A stretch of DNA of 64,000 nucleotides, from contig CANLHK010000004.1 of assembly GCA_947490615.1 (NCBI GenBank), forward strand, positions 217,698 to 281,697, written 5' to 3'. The notes beneath the pieces are model-generated. The model ran no database searches and was not told the origin of the DNA. It saw nothing but the letters and a program-made list of their open reading frames with translations. This DNA is from Planctomycetaceae bacterium (GTDB taxonomy: Bacteria; Planctomycetota; Phycisphaerae; Phycisphaerales; SM1A02). The position numbers were made by a program, and so were the translations under genes. The first letter of the stretch is position 1. Each line of letters opens with the position of its first letter. Positions 52,430-61,839 of this stretch are shown piece after piece.

Positions 52430-53238
52430 TCGCATGCATCCTTGTCCGTGGCGGAGGGGCTCGCGGATCCTGCTCCGTACCAGATCCAGCGTAAGCAAAG
52501 CCCTTGGGGCGGCAGCGTCGGTCCCGCTCCACGGCGGTCGCGGGAGGCGATCAACGCGGGGATCGCTGCGGGTTCAAGCCGACCGCGGCCGACCTCGAGC
52601 AGTGTTCCCGCGACGATGCGCACCATGTTGTAGAGAAAGCCGCTTGCGGCAATCTCGATCTCCACACGGCGCGATCCCTGCGGTCGCGCGACGCAGTCAA
52701 AGATGCTGCGCACCGTCGTGGTGCGGCCGTGATTGATCTGCGCAAAGCACGCGCAGTCGTAGGTGCCGATCATCCGCCGCGCCGCGTCTTGCATGCGCCC
52801 GACATCGAGCGCGTGCGGCGTGGCGAAGACGAGGTTGCGATCAAACAGCGGTCGCGGATGATGCGGATGGCTCGTGTGCTCAATCGTGTAGCGGTAGCAC
52901 TTGCTGCGCGCGTCACCAATGGGGCTGAACTCATCGTGCGCCAACTCGGCGCGCACGACTTGCACATCGCGCGGCAAGCGCGCGGTGATCGCTTGCGCCA
53001 ATCGTTCGAGCGGCACGCGAACCTCCGCGGTGAACGCTGCGACTTGCCCGATGGCGTGGACACCCGAATCGGTTCGACTCGCGCCAACCACTTCGACCTT
53101 CTGCCGCAACAGATCGGACACCGCTTCCTGCACAACGCCCTGCACCGTGCGCAACGGCGGCAATCCAGCGGGTTCCTGCCGTTGCCAACCGTGGAAGTCG
53201 GTTCCGTCGTAGGCGATCGTCAGCTTGTAGCGAGGCAT
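52426..53238 (-). CDS. truA: tRNA pseudouridine synthase A
   Basis: A 270-residue TruA. It starts MPRYKLTIAYDGTDFHGWQRQ, has the catalytic Asp D57 in GASRTDSGVHA, then CYRYTIEH and GSRRVEIEIAASGFLYNMVRIVAGTLLEVG, all diagnostic. It makes pseudouridine at positions 38-40 of the tRNA anticodon stem-loop. Its stop overlaps the start of the large exported protein by 4 bp. A 51-bp gap separates it from the adenylate-kinase-like gene upstream, so all three may share a transcript. Confidence 0.96.
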   Translation of the reverse strand: MPRYKLTIAYDGTDFHGWQRQEPAGLPPLRTVQGVVQEAVSDLLRQKVEVVGASRTDSGVHAIGQVAAFTAEVRVPLERLAQAITARLPRDVQVVRAELAHDEFSPIGDARSKCYRYTIEHTSHPHHPRPLFDRNLVFATPHALDVGRMQDAARRMIGTYDCACFAQINHGRTTTVRSIFDCVARPQGSRRVEIEIAASGFLYNMVRIVAGTLLEVGRGRLEPAAIPALIASRDRRGAGPTLPPQGLCLRWIWYGAGSASPSATDKDACE

Positions 53239-53289
53239 CGGTGGTGTTCGCAGCTAGCGATGGATGCGCGCAGCGAGGACCGCGCCGAC

Positions 53290-54420
53290 TCAGCCGCCGA
53301 AGAGGTCGCCAGGGTGGAACATCCCTTTGGACTCGAAGTACGCGAGCGCCGCGTCGACGCTGGGGAAGATCTTCGTTGCCGTCTCTGTAATGAATGGACT
53401 CGGCGCCTTGCGCGGCTTCCACACCACATAGACCTCTTTGGTGTGCTCCCACGCGTGGTGCAGTTCTCGCTCGACGCCGCTGGACAATCCTGGCGTGCCA
53501 TTGGCAAGCTCAGGCACCAGCGAGACGATCATGTCGCTCTGATCGATGAGCTTGAAGTCGCGCATGTAGATCTGTCCGTCGACATCGCCCGCGATGTCGA
53601 GTACCTCACGCACCGACACGCGAATGCTTCGGCCTGCTCGTCCACCAAAGCTGTGCGCCGCGGTCTCGATCCAGTCCTTGCCTTCCCGCGCAGCCGCGAG
53701 CGCGCGATCGAGGAGCAACTTCTCATCGACATCGCCTGGATCAAAGGTGATGAAGTGCTTGGCAAGCTCAGCGCGGAAGTGGTCGATCTCGGCAAGCACA
53801 TCAGGAAGATCCACCACATGGCTCATCGGAAAGCTCGGGTAGACCTTGCGCATCGAGGGTTTGGTCACCAATCGCGTGGCAGTCTCGACCGTGTCCTGCA
53901 TGCGCCCGCGGGAGAGGATGTAGAAGTTGTTCTGGCAGCTCATCGCTTGCGCCATGAGCTCGGTCGCAAGGATTTCCTCTTCGCGCCACACCATGCAATC
54001 CTTGAGGGTCGCGTCGATGTCGTGTTCGGCGTGGAGGCGCTGGTGAACGACCTCGACATTGTCCACGAGGCAGATGAACATGTTGGGTTCGAGCTTGGCG
54101 ATCTGGTCGAAGTCAATCGCAGAGAACAGGCCGTGCCGCCATCGGAAGGTGGCGTGGGTATTGACGATGAGGTTCCGGTGCTCCTTGGCGGGAAGGGTCG
54201 CCGAGATGACATCCTTGAAGGCAGCCCGGCGCAGGGTCGCGAGGCGCGAGAGCGGGAGGTCGAGGATGCGCCCGGCGCGGACATCGGGGGCCTCGGCGTA
54301 CATGAGATCGCCAAGGTTGAAGAGCTCGACCGGCTCGCCGCGCAGTTCTGCAGCGTCTTTGACCGCCTTCAGGTAGGGCTTCTTGTCGACGCCAATCTGA
54401 CCGGTCACGATCGCGCGCAT
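53290..54420 (-). CDS. archaeal-adenylate-kinase-like protein with deoxyribosyltransferase-like C-terminus
   Basis: A 376-residue protein with two parts. The N-terminal part (1-190) begins MRAIVTGQIGVDKKPYLK, where a P-loop would be expected (TGxxGxGKT) but residue 12 is Asp and residue 14 Lys. NLIVNTHATFRW (83-94) resembles the VDTHA motif of archaeal AdkA-type adenylate kinases. The C-terminal part (about 200-340) has VVDLPDVLAEIDHFRAEL and SDMIVSLVPE, then GVERELHHAWEHTKEVYVVW, like the D-x-x-x-x-x-G and E-x-x-x-A-x-x-x-G-K motifs of nucleoside 2-deoxyribosyltransferases. A nucleotide-related role is likely; whether the degenerate P-loop hydrolyses ATP is doubtful. Neighbours are truA and ispF. 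Confidence 0.7.
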   Translation of the reverse strand: MRAIVTGQIGVDKKPYLKAVKDAAELRGEPVELFNLGDLMYAEAPDVRAGRILDLPLSRLATLRRAAFKDVISATLPAKEHRNLIVNTHATFRWRHGLFSAIDFDQIAKLEPNMFICLVDNVEVVHQRLHAEHDIDATLKDCMVWREEEILATELMAQAMSCQNNFYILSRGRMQDTVETATRLVTKPSMRKVYPSFPMSHVVDLPDVLAEIDHFRAELAKHFITFDPGDVDEKLLLDRALAAAREGKDWIETAAHSFGGRAGRSIRVSVREVLDIAGDVDGQIYMRDFKLIDQSDMIVSLVPELANGTPGLSSGVERELHHAWEHTKEVYVVWKPRKAPSPFITETATKIFPSVDAALAYFESKGMFHPGDLFGG

Positions 54421-54510
54421 GCAGGGCTCCAGGCCACCGCTGTTGCTGCAGCGGGGGCGTGAGAGCGTAACAGGACCTGCGAGGCCACTGCGCCGAGAGA
54501 CGACAAGGGG

Positions 54511-55032
54511 TTAGCGCACCGAGAGCGCTGCCAAGAGCACGACGACATGGACCTCGACCGCGCGGCCTTCTCCGACAGCGTCGACCGACTCGTGGGTCTT
54601 GCCCTTGAGATTGACCCGCGCAGCGTCGATCCCGAGCAATCGCGCGATGTTCCCGATCATCTCGCGCTTGCGATCGGCGAGTTTGGGCCGCTCGCAGACT
54701 ACGGTGATGTCGAGATTGACGACCTCGAATCCCGATCGAGCAACTTTCGCGCGCGCCGCCTCGACAAAGAAGGACGAGTCCTTTCCTTCCCACGCAGGGT
54801 CGGAGTCAGGGAAGGTCTGTCCGATATCCGCCATCCCGAGCGCGCCGAAGAGCGCGTCCACGACAGCATGAAAGACCGCGTCGCCATCGGAATGCCCGAC
54901 GGGGCCAAGCGGATGGTCGAACCGCGCGCCACCAAGGATGAACGGGCGACCTTTGCCAGCAGGCGCCACGGGTTCGAGGCGATGCAGGTCGTAACCGTGG
55001 CCGATGCGAAGGGCAGGAAGCGTCGCGCTCAT
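54511..55032 (-). CDS. ispF: 2-C-methyl-D-erythritol 2,4-cyclodiphosphate synthase
   Basis: A 173-residue IspF. Metal ligands are D15 and H17 in GYDLHRL and H55 in GHSDGDAVFHAVVDALFGA; GMADIGQTFPDSDPAWEG and KTHESVDAVGEG are diagnostic. It forms the cyclodiphosphate of the MEP isoprenoid pathway in the cytoplasm. The ATG at 55032 gives the standard start; the longer frame to 55107 would run toward the divergent lipoprotein. IspD, its usual neighbour, is not in the window. 81 bp separate it from the divergent gene. Confidence 0.95.
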   Translation of the reverse strand: MSATLPALRIGHGYDLHRLEPVAPAGKGRPFILGGARFDHPLGPVGHSDGDAVFHAVVDALFGALGMADIGQTFPDSDPAWEGKDSSFFVEAARAKVARSGFEVVNLDITVVCERPKLADRKREMIGNIARLLGIDAARVNLKGKTHESVDAVGEGRAVEVHVVVLLAALSVR

Positions 55033-55113
55033 GCGTTCTTTGTCGCCCAAACCACCCCGTGCACTCGTCAAATCCCGAAGTGGGCGCCGTGAGTCGGTCG
55101 ATACCAACCCGCC

Positions 55114-55599
55114 ATGACTCGCGCTCTTCCGATCTCCCTCGCCCTCACCACGCTCTGCCTCGTCGGCTGCTACAGCCCGAAAGGCGGCGTCTATCCCTCG
55201 TCAGGCGCGGGGTACACCTACGAGTCGTCGGAGATGAACCCCGTCACGGTCGCGGTCATCGACACGCGCACCGAAGAGCCATTCTTCAAGCTCGAGATCC
55301 CTGCGGGCAAGCAACTCACGATGAACTTCATCGAGGGACAAGGCGACGACCCCGTCGAGCGACCTGATCGCATGGTCTACTCGATCTGGGATGCGGGCAC
55401 TTCGATCGGTCGCTTGACGAACCAACTGACTTGTCCGCCTCTGGGATGCCGTCGCATTGATTACAGCGTGCGCACCGCTCCCGAGTGGCGCGAGGAACCG
55501 CCTGCGTATGTCGATCGCGTGAACAGCGCGACCACGAAGCCATCGTGGTGGACCCCGCAGGGCGGCGAGCTTCCAAAGCGCGCCAAGTATTACGAGTAA
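55114..55599 (+). CDS. small lipoprotein, unknown function
   Basis: A 161-residue protein with a clear lipoprotein signal: [13 protein letters not shown] with Cys at residue 19. The mature part has [39 protein letters not shown], a strand-rich region, and a basic C-terminus (PKRAKYYE). It is probably in the periplasm or outer membrane. Similar lipoproteins occur in planctomycetes without known function. It is divergent from ispF and overlaps murD, which comes from the opposite side, by 10 bp at the 3' end. Confidence 0.82.
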   Translation: MTRALPISLALTTLCLVGCYSPKGGVYPSSGAGYTYESSEMNPVTVAVIDTRTEEPFFKLEIPAGKQLTMNFIEGQGDDPVERPDRMVYSIWDAGTSIGRLTNQLTCPPLGCRRIDYSVRTAPEWREEPPAYVDRVNSATTKPSWWTPQGGELPKRAKYYE

Positions 55600-57077
55600 G
55601 GGACCGATCGCGCGCTCGCGGCGGAGCAATCCTGTGCGAGCGTCGTAAAGAGCTCTCCGCGTCGTTCGTAGTTCGTGAACTGATCCCAACTCGCGCAGGC
55701 GGGTGAGAGCAACACGATGTCGCCTGGTCGCGCGTGGCTTCGGATGCGCTCCATCGCAACTGCAAGCGTGCCGCAGGAATGGCTTCGGCATCCACCGACG
55801 AGTTTCGGTTCGGTGACACCGATGGCGTAGAGCCCAGCGACGCGATTGCCCAACGCCTGCACCCGCGAGAGATCCACCAACTTGTCGTAACCGCCTGCAA
55901 TGAGGTGGATACGCGAGGGATCGTCGAAGCTCTCGATGGCCAAGAGTGTTGCTTCAGGCGTCGTGCTCTTGGAGTCGTTGAAATAGCGCACGCCGCCGTG
56001 CTCTGCCACGAAGGCGAGCCGATGGGGAAGTCCAGGGAATCGCTCGATGCGCGCGCGCAGGCTTTCAAACGCGATCGCGGGATCGATCCCCGCGACCTCG
56101 CACGCTGCACACGCCGCGATGAGCGCGAGTCGCGCGTTGGATTGGTTGTGCGTTCCTGGAATGCGCGGCTGCAATGCCGTTGCATCAGGAAGCGTGACGG
56201 CGGTCGTCACGCGACTCGGATCGCTCCACCACTGTTCCGCGCCAAGCTCGACGGCTCGATGCGCCTCTTGACTCGCACCAAACGCGGTGTGAAAGCGTGC
56301 GCCGCTCGGCGCGAAGCGTCGAATCACCGACTTCGACTGCGCGTAGTGCGCGAAGCTACCGTGCCAATCAAGATGGTTCGCGAGGAGATTGGTGAGCACC
56401 GCAACGCGTGGCGACCACTCAATCGTTTCGCCGATCCACCAGAGCATCGCGCTAGAAAGTTCGAGCACGACGAAATCGTCGCGGTCAATCGTGTCGAGTT
56501 TTGCGAGGAGCGAACCGCCGATGTTGCCGCCGAGATGCGCGCGTTGTGTCGTCGTGGCGCCGTCGCGTTGCTTGCCGATTTCCACACCATCGAGCGCAGC
56601 CTGCAACATGGCGGCAGTCGTGCTTTTTCCAGCACTTCCCGTCACGCCAACACAGTTCGTGACGCCCCGCGCGGTGAGCTCGCCAATCGTGAGACCGATC
56701 TCTGTGGTCACGGGTACGCCCGCTGCGCGCGCGGCCGCGAGATAGGGATTCGTCCACGGCAAGGGCACAGCGGGATTCGCGATCACGAAGTCGGTGTCGG
56801 AGAAGTCGGAATGTCGATGTTCGCCGAGGATGCAGTGCACGCGCGCGCCGTGACCGTCATGCGGCTCCGCGCCCATCGTGATGCGCACATCGCGCGCGAG
56901 TTCCGCCAGTGGCGCCTGAAGCTTTTCGGCAGGCTCACGGTCGGTGAGGGTCACGAGTGCGCCACGGGCGACGAGGTACTTCGTCACACCGACACCGCCA
57001 CCAAACTGACCGAGTCCCATCACGGTGACACGCTTGCCAGCGAAATCGGGCAGGAGTTGTGCGTTTCGCGTGATCAT
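55590..57077 (-). CDS. murD: UDP-N-acetylmuramoyl-L-alanine--D-glutamate ligase
   Basis: A 495-residue Mur ligase of MurD type. The N-terminal UDP-binding domain starts [21 protein letters not shown]. The ATP-binding motif is [16 protein letters not shown], then [19 protein letters not shown] and [14 protein letters not shown] in the central domain. The C-terminal domain has [26 protein letters not shown] and [20 protein letters not shown]. It adds D-Glu to UDP-MurNAc-L-Ala in the cytoplasm. It overlaps the upstream membrane protein gene by 4 bp (57074-57077) and the convergent lipoprotein by 10 bp. Other mur genes are not here. Confidence 0.95.
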   Translation of the reverse strand: MITRNAQLLPDFAGKRVTVMGLGQFGGGVGVTKYLVARGALVTLTDREPAEKLQAPLAELARDVRITMGAEPHDGHGARVHCILGEHRHSDFSDTDFVIANPAVPLPWTNPYLAAARAAGVPVTTEIGLTIGELTARGVTNCVGVTGSAGKSTTAAMLQAALDGVEIGKQRDGATTTQRAHLGGNIGGSLLAKLDTIDRDDFVVLELSSAMLWWIGETIEWSPRVAVLTNLLANHLDWHGSFAHYAQSKSVIRRFAPSGARFHTAFGASQEAHRAVELGAEQWWSDPSRVTTAVTLPDATALQPRIPGTHNQSNARLALIAACAACEVAGIDPAIAFESLRARIERFPGLPHRLAFVAEHGGVRYFNDSKSTTPEATLLAIESFDDPSRIHLIAGGYDKLVDLSRVQALGNRVAGLYAIGVTEPKLVGGCRSHSCGTLAVAMERIRSHARPGDIVLLSPACASWDQFTNYERRGELFTTLAQDCSAASARSVPYS

Positions 57078-57808
57078 GGCGTCACTTCTTTCGTGGTCGC
57101 GTCTTCGCCTGCCGTCGGCCGCTTTTTGCGCACGGGAAGTTCAATGATCCCACCAGGTGCGTCAGCGTCATTGATGGTGATCGACGCGAGTTGCAGGGTT
57201 GGCGTCCAAGCGTCGGTCCCCACGCGGAGCCGCGCGGTGAGAGCGCCCGACCGACGCCCGCCATCAAAATCGAAGTTCACGACATGCGTCAGCATGTGGT
57301 CACCAGTGAGGGACGGCGCCATTTCCTTCGTCACCAATCCCATCGATTCAAACGCGCCGAGTCGCTCGCGGACCGTCACGGCAAAGGCTTCGAGATCCGC
57401 TGCGGAAAGGCTGGCGTTTTGCGAGGCCGACCAGGACTGCAGCGCTTTGCGAGCGGCCTCGTCGTCCTGTGCGGCGAAGGTCAACTTCACGCCTTGAGCG
57501 AGTTGTTGGTCCCACGCGGTTTGCAACGAGTTGATCGTGGAGAGCCACGCCATCGACAGCAGTGTTGTGGCGATGCCCGTCGAGATCCCCGTCCACGCAA
57601 GCGCGCGGCCGCGCAGGAATCCAGCCGATGTCTTGATCCGATCGAGGGCCATGAATCCGAGCAACGCCGCGAGTGCGCCCGCGAGTCCCGCGCCGCAACA
57701 GACCAACGGCAGCGCGACGCCACCCATGACCGTCGACGCGATCGCGAGCCTGCTCAGTGGCGCGCGCGGCGGCGTTGGTGCTGCTGGTGGTTCCACCTCG
57801 ATGCTCAT
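57074..57808 (-). CDS. DUF4190-like membrane protein
   Basis: A 244-residue protein. A Pro-rich N-terminus is followed by two hydrophobic helices (about 21-52 and 66-90, [28 protein letters not shown] and [19 protein letters not shown]), the layout of DUF4190 domains. After that comes an extracytoplasmic domain with [21 protein letters not shown] and a basic C-terminus. No enzyme motif is seen. It overlaps murD by 4 bp and is likely translated with it, so a role at the envelope is plausible but not shown. Confidence 0.75.
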   Translation of the reverse strand: MSIEVEPPAAPTPPRAPLSRLAIASTVMGGVALPLVCCGAGLAGALAALLGFMALDRIKTSAGFLRGRALAWTGISTGIATTLLSMAWLSTINSLQTAWDQQLAQGVKLTFAAQDDEAARKALQSWSASQNASLSAADLEAFAVTVRERLGAFESMGLVTKEMAPSLTGDHMLTHVVNFDFDGGRRSGALTARLRVGTDAWTPTLQLASITINDADAPGGIIELPVRKKRPTAGEDATTKEVTP

Positions 57809-57884
57809 CGCATCGGTTTATAGCGGCTCACGCCGTGCGCGGAGTGCCGTCGCTCGCGGTCAGATTCGTTCGACTCTGCGGCCG

Positions 57885-60230
57885 TTACGGGCAGGGTCCC
57901 CACGCGTTGAGGAGGAGCGCGAGATCCGATGCGTCGGTGGTGCCGTCACTGTTGATGTCGGCGAGCGCAGTTCCCCACGCGTTCAAGACGCTCGACAGGT
58001 CGGCAGCCGTGACTGCTCCATCGAGATCGAGATCGGCATCACACGGGAGTTGTGGTGCGCAGGAAATGGAAAGCGTTCCGCTTCCACCGGTCGTCGCACC
58101 GCCCACGCGGATGTAGTACGCCACTCCCGAGATCGCCGTAAAGGTCATCGAGGAAGTTCCAGCCGCGCACCCCGCGGTCCCGTCGGAACAGGCGACGAGC
58201 GCGCCACCGTTGGGGCAGGCGGATTGATACGCGGCCATGCGCGTGTCGAAGACCGCCGTGCCGCAGGTCGAGACCGTCGCGGTTCCCGTGCAGGTTGGCG
58301 AGTAGGCGTACCAGAGGTCCTTGCGGATCGCGGTGCCCGCGCCTTCATCGCACGACACAGGAAGCGTGGTCGCGCTGTCCGAGGCGTTGGTCGAGTTGAA
58401 GGCGAAAGAGCCTTCGCCAACCGAGACGGCGTCGAGGCACTCGTCGTTGGCGGGCACGACCACCGTCACGACCGCGACATCATCGATGAACCAGTCGTCA
58501 TCCTGCCCATCGACTCCAGCGCGGAAGCGAAGGCGGAACTTGTTGTGCTTGGCGTTGGCGGGCATCGTGTGCGACCACGAACTGAAAGTCGTCTGATTGA
58601 TCCCGTCCGAGATGATCGTGTTGAGCACCACCCAGTCGAGCGCTGCATTCATGTACTCGACGATGAGGGTCTTGCCGACTTCGACGCCCGTGTGTTGCGT
58701 CGCGTACTGGACGATGACCGTCGGCAGACCCGCGAGCAGCATGTAGTTCGAGCGGATCTCGTCGTCGCCGTACTCAAGGTTGCCGATGGCATCAAGATTC
58801 ACCGAGCGCGTTGGGCTCGGCTCGCCGACGGCCGAGGTCGTGACGACCGCGCCCTTGGAGTAGATCCAGTTGGCTGTGTTCAGCGTCGCTCCTGCGTCGA
58901 AGCCTTCGTTGAATGGCAGTGCGATGGCGGGTGGCAGCGCGACATCGCAGCCGACGGCGTTGCGGAACGCAGTGATTTGCCCTTGCTCCGTCGCGGAGAA
59001 CTTCAGATTGGCGCCCGCCGTGCCTTGGCAGCTGTTGATGACCGAGCACATGATGTTGCACGGATTCACCGCGTCGCAGTGGCCCGCTTGCCAGTTGTGG
59101 CCAATCTCGTGGGCCGAGAGCGAGGTGCGGAAGTCGGCAGTCGTTGTGAAGCGGCTCTCGACGCAGGAGTAGGCGAGATTGCCATTGCCTGCGCAGTCGA
59201 CACCAACTTGGTTGCAGACGACGCCGAGCCACGCGAGGCCGATCACATTGCCCGTGATCGTCTTGCCCGTGAAGAGCTGCGCCTCGTCGCGCTGGATCTG
59301 GCTTTCAGGCGTGGTGTTCCACTTGGTGCGGAACTCGCAGAGCAGATCGCCCATCACCGTCGTGGTGTAGGGATCAGTGTTGGTGGTCCGCACGACGAAG
59401 GTGGTGAATTCGTAGGTGATGTTCACATCGCGGTCGTAGACGGCCGAGACGTTGTTCATGACCGTTTCGATGTCGTTCACGACATTGGTCGTGTTGGACC
59501 CGTTGAGCTGGTAGAACTCGAAGTCCGCATCGAAGGCGATCTCGGAGACAAAGGGCGTGGTGCCAGCGATGCCGCCTTCGCCTGCTGCGGCGCTCCCCGC
59601 GATCGCGCCACCTTCAGCGGGATCGATCACGCCCTCGAGCATCCAATCGGGAGACGCGAGCTTGGTCTCGTCGTTGCCGCAGTGATGGTCACCAAACGGC
59701 ACGGCGTCGGAATGCGCATAGACCGCGTGTTGGAGCCTCGTGCCCCGCGCGCCGCGCGTGCCCGCAAGTTCATCGAGCGGCTGCACGAAGTAGGTTTCGC
59801 TAGGCATGTCGATCATCGCGTGGAGCGCACCATCGATGACCGAGGCCGTGACGCGCGCGCCGTTACTCAAGACCGAGCCGCGATAGGTTCGGTGCGGCGG
59901 GAGGGGCAGTGGTTCGAGCGTGCCAGTTCCGCGGTCAACGAGCAGTTGCGCCGAAGGACTGCGCAGTGAGATGCGGAAGAGGCGCAGCGTCTCAGCCTTG
60001 CCGTTGATTTGAACCACGATGTCGACTTGCTCAGGGATCCCCGTCGGGACCGCGAGGTCTTGCACGCTGTATCGCGTGAGACCATCAAGACGCGGCAGTT
60101 TGCTTGGCGGCACCTTGTTGCTGTTGCCGCCATCAGCGGGCGGCACTTGAGGTGCGACCGCGAACGCCATTGGGAGAGCGAAGAAGACCGTGAGAAGTGC
60201 TGCGGCGATGCTGTGAAGTCGAGTGTTCAT
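57885..60230 (-). CDS. secreted metzincin-like metalloprotease with C-terminal dockerin
   Basis: A 781-residue protein. Residues 1-24 form a signal peptide (AAALLTVFFALPMAFA). The zinc-protease motif is HEIGHNWQAGHCD with H374, E375, H378 and H384; the metzincin consensus HExxHxxGxxH has Gln in place of the Gly. A Met in NPCNIMCSVIN shortly after fits the Met-turn. After it come beta-sandwich regions with DDDWFIDDVAVV and AYQSACPNGGALVACSDGTAGC, as in secreted planctomycete proteins. The C-terminal dockerin has loops DADLDLDGAVTAAD and DINSDGTTDASD, each followed by LNAWG. It most resembles reprolysin-type (M12) enzymes. It should degrade proteins outside the cell and hold Ca2+ at its C-terminus. 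Confidence 0.87.
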   Translation of the reverse strand: MNTRLHSIAAALLTVFFALPMAFAVAPQVPPADGGNSNKVPPSKLPRLDGLTRYSVQDLAVPTGIPEQVDIVVQINGKAETLRLFRISLRSPSAQLLVDRGTGTLEPLPLPPHRTYRGSVLSNGARVTASVIDGALHAMIDMPSETYFVQPLDELAGTRGARGTRLQHAVYAHSDAVPFGDHHCGNDETKLASPDWMLEGVIDPAEGGAIAGSAAAGEGGIAGTTPFVSEIAFDADFEFYQLNGSNTTNVVNDIETVMNNVSAVYDRDVNITYEFTTFVVRTTNTDPYTTTVMGDLLCEFRTKWNTTPESQIQRDEAQLFTGKTITGNVIGLAWLGVVCNQVGVDCAGNGNLAYSCVESRFTTTADFRTSLSAHEIGHNWQAGHCDAVNPCNIMCSVINSCQGTAGANLKFSATEQGQITAFRNAVGCDVALPPAIALPFNEGFDAGATLNTANWIYSKGAVVTTSAVGEPSPTRSVNLDAIGNLEYGDDEIRSNYMLLAGLPTVIVQYATQHTGVEVGKTLIVEYMNAALDWVVLNTIISDGINQTTFSSWSHTMPANAKHNKFRLRFRAGVDGQDDDWFIDDVAVVTVVVPANDECLDAVSVGEGSFAFNSTNASDSATTLPVSCDEGAGTAIRKDLWYAYSPTCTGTATVSTCGTAVFDTRMAAYQSACPNGGALVACSDGTAGCAAGTSSMTFTAISGVAYYIRVGGATTGGSGTLSISCAPQLPCDADLDLDGAVTAADLSSVLNAWGTALADINSDGTTDASDLALLLNAWGPCP

Positions 60231-60318
60231 GGTGGCGTGGAGGCGCGGATGGACTGGAGGAGATCTGCGCGATCATTCGCACAGCGTGTCGTGGCGGCGC
60301 GGGGCAAGTTGCGGAACT

Positions 60319-60352
60319 GAAAAAGACAGGTGGGACCCGAAGGCCCCACCTG
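60319..60352 (-). terminator. rho-independent terminator after the secreted dockerin protein
   Basis: CAGGTGGG (60327-60334) pairs with CCCACCTG (60345-60352). Read on the minus strand the stem is followed by TCTTTTTC. It ends the transcript of the dockerin gene that stops at 60395. Confidence 0.85.
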
Positions 60353-60394
60353 ATGCCAATCGAAGAGGTTCACCTCATGAATGCGCTGGAGGGT

Positions 60395-61828
60395 TCAACC
60401 CCAGTTGTTCAGAAGGATCGTGAGGTCCGATGCGCCGGTGGTGCCGTCGCCATCGAGGTCGGTGGCAGCGGTGCCCCAACCGTTCATCATGTTCGCGAGG
60501 TCGGCCGCATCGACGACGCCGTCGCCGTTGTAGTCGCCAGGAATCGCTGGTGGAGTTGGGACGCTTGGAATTTGCGCGCCCATCGCGACTGAGACAGCCG
60601 TGCTGCCCGCCGTGGCGGCCTTCCAGATGCCGAGGGTGACGGTTCCAAGATTCGCTTGCGGCGCGACATTCGCGTCGAAGCGGAAGTTGTGCATGGTCGC
60701 CCAACGGATCGCGTTGGCGCTTGCATTGGTGTTGGGCTCGCAGGTCCAGGTGACGAGGCCGTCAGCCTGGGTCATAGTCCACGCAGCGTTGGTGTAGCCT
60801 TCGCCGTTGAAGTACTTCGGCGACTTCGAGCTGATGTTGGTCAGCGTCACACCTGCTGGAATCGGAACGGAGAAGCTTCCGCCGCAACGATCCGAGTTCA
60901 GGTTGTGGATGGCGTACTCGTAGTGCCAAGTGCCGTTGGCGTTGGCAGTCACGCGGTAGCCGATGATGAAGCGTCCGTCGCCAGTGACGTCGTAGCTCTT
61001 CACACCAACCGAGCCAGGGAACTCAGCGGCCCACGCGTTGATCGCGGGGAGTTGCTGGAAGGTCGCGCCCGTGAGGGTGAGCGGGTAGCCCGAAGCGGCC
61101 GACCAGGTCGCGCCAACGGTCACCTTGCGGTACGACGCGTTGTTGTCGTCGTTGATCGCAGCAGCATCCTGCTGATGGACATACTGGCACTCGGCGTAGT
61201 AGGTCGCGCCAGCATTCTCCGCGGCGTTGAGATCCGAGCGCGCGACCATGCAACGCTCGCGCAGCGAGGTTGGCAGCGCTGCAGGAGCAGTTGGGTCGGT
61301 GTAGGTTCCCGAGAAGACGCCCGTCGACGCGTTGATCGGACCGCGACCCTTGAGGTCAGACTGTCCGCCGTTGAGCGACGAGGTGTACGGATCGGAGCAA
61401 CCAATGCCGAGCACGGTCGGGCAGCCTGCACCAGCAGGGATGCACGCGCCGCAGAGGGTTCCCTGCAATGCGCAGAAACCGTGCTTGCACCACGACAGAC
61501 CGATCTGCTCGATCACACCATTCTTGATGCGGAAGAGGTTCTGCGGGATGGTTGGGTGGAGGGCGCTTGGGTTCGGTTGCCACGCCAGCTGTTGGGTGCC
61601 GATGTTGCAGCTCGTGGTGCCGAAGGCGTACGCCGCGTATTCAACCGCGTTGTAGGTGCCTGGGGTGTACGACGAGATGTCGGGGATCGCGCCGACGATC
61701 ACGTCGGGTCCAACGGAAGCAGTTCCGCCGTCGCCGCTACCACCTGGGACAGCAGTCGCTTGGAATTGACCGAGGAAGATGGCCGTGCCGCCAAGAAGCA
61801 GACCGCCGAGAGTCAGACTCGTTTTCAC
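60395..61828 (-). CDS. secreted Cys-containing protein with C-terminal dockerin
   Basis: A 477-residue protein. A GTG at 61828 with AGGAG six bases upstream gives MKTSLTLGGLLLGGTAIFLGQFQATA, a good signal peptide; another GTG at 61843 is less well placed. The mature protein has several Cys pairs (SWCKHGFCALQGTLCGACIPAGAGC) and FKLGG-type beta sequence such as VSYDVTGDGRFIIGYRV and NLNSDRCGGSFSVPIPAGV, which look like a large beta-sandwich. The C-terminal dockerin has DYNGDGVVDAADL and DLDGDGTTGASDL loops. No catalytic motif is visible. It is an exported surface or extracellular protein of unknown role. Confidence 0.8.
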   Translation of the reverse strand: MKTSLTLGGLLLGGTAIFLGQFQATAVPGGSGDGGTASVGPDVIVGAIPDISSYTPGTYNAVEYAAYAFGTTSCNIGTQQLAWQPNPSALHPTIPQNLFRIKNGVIEQIGLSWCKHGFCALQGTLCGACIPAGAGCPTVLGIGCSDPYTSSLNGGQSDLKGRGPINASTGVFSGTYTDPTAPAALPTSLRERCMVARSDLNAAENAGATYYAECQYVHQQDAAAINDDNNASYRKVTVGATWSAASGYPLTLTGATFQQLPAINAWAAEFPGSVGVKSYDVTGDGRFIIGYRVTANANGTWHYEYAIHNLNSDRCGGSFSVPIPAGVTLTNISSKSPKYFNGEGYTNAAWTMTQADGLVTWTCEPNTNASANAIRWATMHNFRFDANVAPQANLGTVTLGIWKAATAGSTAVSVAMGAQIPSVPTPPAIPGDYNGDGVVDAADLANMMNGWGTAATDLDGDGTTGASDLTILLNNWG

Positions 61829-61834
61829 ATGTAG

Positions 61835-61839
61835 CTCCT
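61835..61839 (-). promoter_or_regulatory. Shine-Dalgarno for the GTG-started dockerin gene
   Basis: AGGAG on the minus strand, six bases before the GTG at 61828. This spacing selects that GTG rather than the one at 61843, which lies upstream of the site. Confidence 0.7.

Noticed and set aside
52504..54462. 652-residue open frame on the plus strand
   Set aside because: Antisense to truA and the AdkA-like gene, both supported by motifs.
55734..57497. 587-residue open frame on the plus strand
   Set aside because: Antisense to murD and the DUF4190-like gene; no signature in its translation.
57531..59969. 812-residue open frame on the plus strand
   Set aside because: It lies antisense to the metalloprotease, DUF4190-like and neighbouring genes, is Arg- and Asp-rich with no domain, and reflects the high-GC third-position pattern of the true genes.
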